The notes under the pieces are model-generated. The model had not been told where the DNA came from. It did not search any database and worked only from the letters and a program-made list of their open reading frames with translations. From positions 1 to 28,816 of IMG/VR virus record IMGVR_UViG_3300031659_000066: a DNA stretch of 28,816 nt. The stretch is one strand, 5' to 3'. This document shows positions 28,795 to 28,816 of this stretch, one piece after another. A program made the position numbers and the translations under genes. The stretch comes from a virus. Numbering within the stretch: position 1 is the first letter of the stretch; each line of letters begins with the position of its first letter.

Positions 28795-28816
28795 TTGACA
28801 TCTGGTCTCACTTTTG
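28795..28816 (+). promoter_or_regulatory. Divergent plus-strand -35 box, -10 outside window
   Basis: TTGACA at 28795-28800 in the context CCGAAAATACTTCTTGACATC, close to the flanks of P1 and P3. With a 17-bp spacer the -10 box would begin at 28818, two bases past the end of the window. Probably the start of rightward transcription. Confidence 0.55.

Noticed and set aside
28672-28816. Short minus-strand frame of 20 codons (MSRSIFGMFC...) in the control region
   Set aside because: Too short, no ribosome binding site, and it lies in repeat-rich non-coding sequence.
1-28816. tRNA genes, CRISPR arrays, integrase or insertion sequences
   Set aside because: I looked for cloverleaf-like blocks, regular short repeats, recombinase motifs and long terminal inverted repeats and saw none; a tRNAscan or CRISPR search would be decisive.

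Overview
The window is part of an AT-rich double-stranded DNA phage genome, most likely from a marine or other aquatic tailed phage that infects a bacterium. The basis is gene content: a tail-fibre gene with GxVGIGTxxP repeats, a full phage replication and recombination set, nucleotide metabolism (nrdAB, MazG, DUF3310), lysis genes, and auxiliary genes (peroxiredoxin, A-type Fe-S carrier, Hsp20) of the kind known from aquatic phages. I see no integrase, lysogeny repressor, phage RNA polymerase, tRNA or CRISPR array. The host cannot be named from the sequence alone.

Layout. The plus strand from 1 to 1892 carries the end of a tail-fibre gene, which enters from outside the window, and a small companion gene. 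A perfect hairpin with T-runs on both sides (1917-1940) separates it from everything else, which lies on the minus strand and is read leftwards. In transcription order from the right edge these are: a control region (28682-28816); two small genes; Hsp20 behind a long structured leader; a 52-aa peptide; an IscA-like protein; lysozyme; a run of small overlapping genes ending in a holin-like protein; a 200-aa conserved phage protein; MazG and DUF3310; a putative HTH protein; small membrane and DNA-binding proteins; a two-gene NAD-dependent DNA ligase interrupted by a membrane protein and a GIY-YIG-type nuclease; a multi-HTH protein; DnaB-type helicase; ParB-like protein; DnaG-type primase; family A DNA polymerase; UvsW-like helicase; ssDNA-binding protein; peroxiredoxin; SbcD and SbcC; endonuclease; 5'-3' exonuclease; class I ribonucleotide reductase (nrdA, nrdB); and a small coiled-coil protein.

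Expression. Eight minus-strand promoters share a -35 box (TTGACA, one TTGACT), exactly 17 bp of spacer, and TATAAT. A ninth -35 on the plus strand at the right edge points out of the window. They divide the leftward genes into about eight overlapping transcription units that a host sigma70-type polymerase could read. Three or four of them sit so close to the first ATG that the mRNA should be leaderless. Genes within units are packed with ATGA or TAATG junctions, and several starts are TTG or GTG.

How the genes work together. Helicase, primase, PolA, ssDNA-binding protein and the split ligase form a replisome. SbcCD, the UvsW-like helicase, the exonuclease and the endonuclease would process ends and branched DNA and may degrade host DNA. 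NrdAB, MazG and DUF3310 adjust nucleotide pools. Peroxiredoxin, IscA-like protein and Hsp20 probably protect infected-cell proteins and Fe-S clusters.

I added nine genes under 60 aa by reading the gaps: 6208-6381, 11995-12162, 16579-16722, 24316-24435, 25388-25558, 26071-26250 (trimmed from a longer frame), 26443-26595, 27326-27484 and 28195-28335. The strongest unusual signals are the split ligase with a nuclease gene between its halves, the structured leader of hsp20, the uniform promoter set with leaderless starts, and the hidden peptide gene upstream of iscA.
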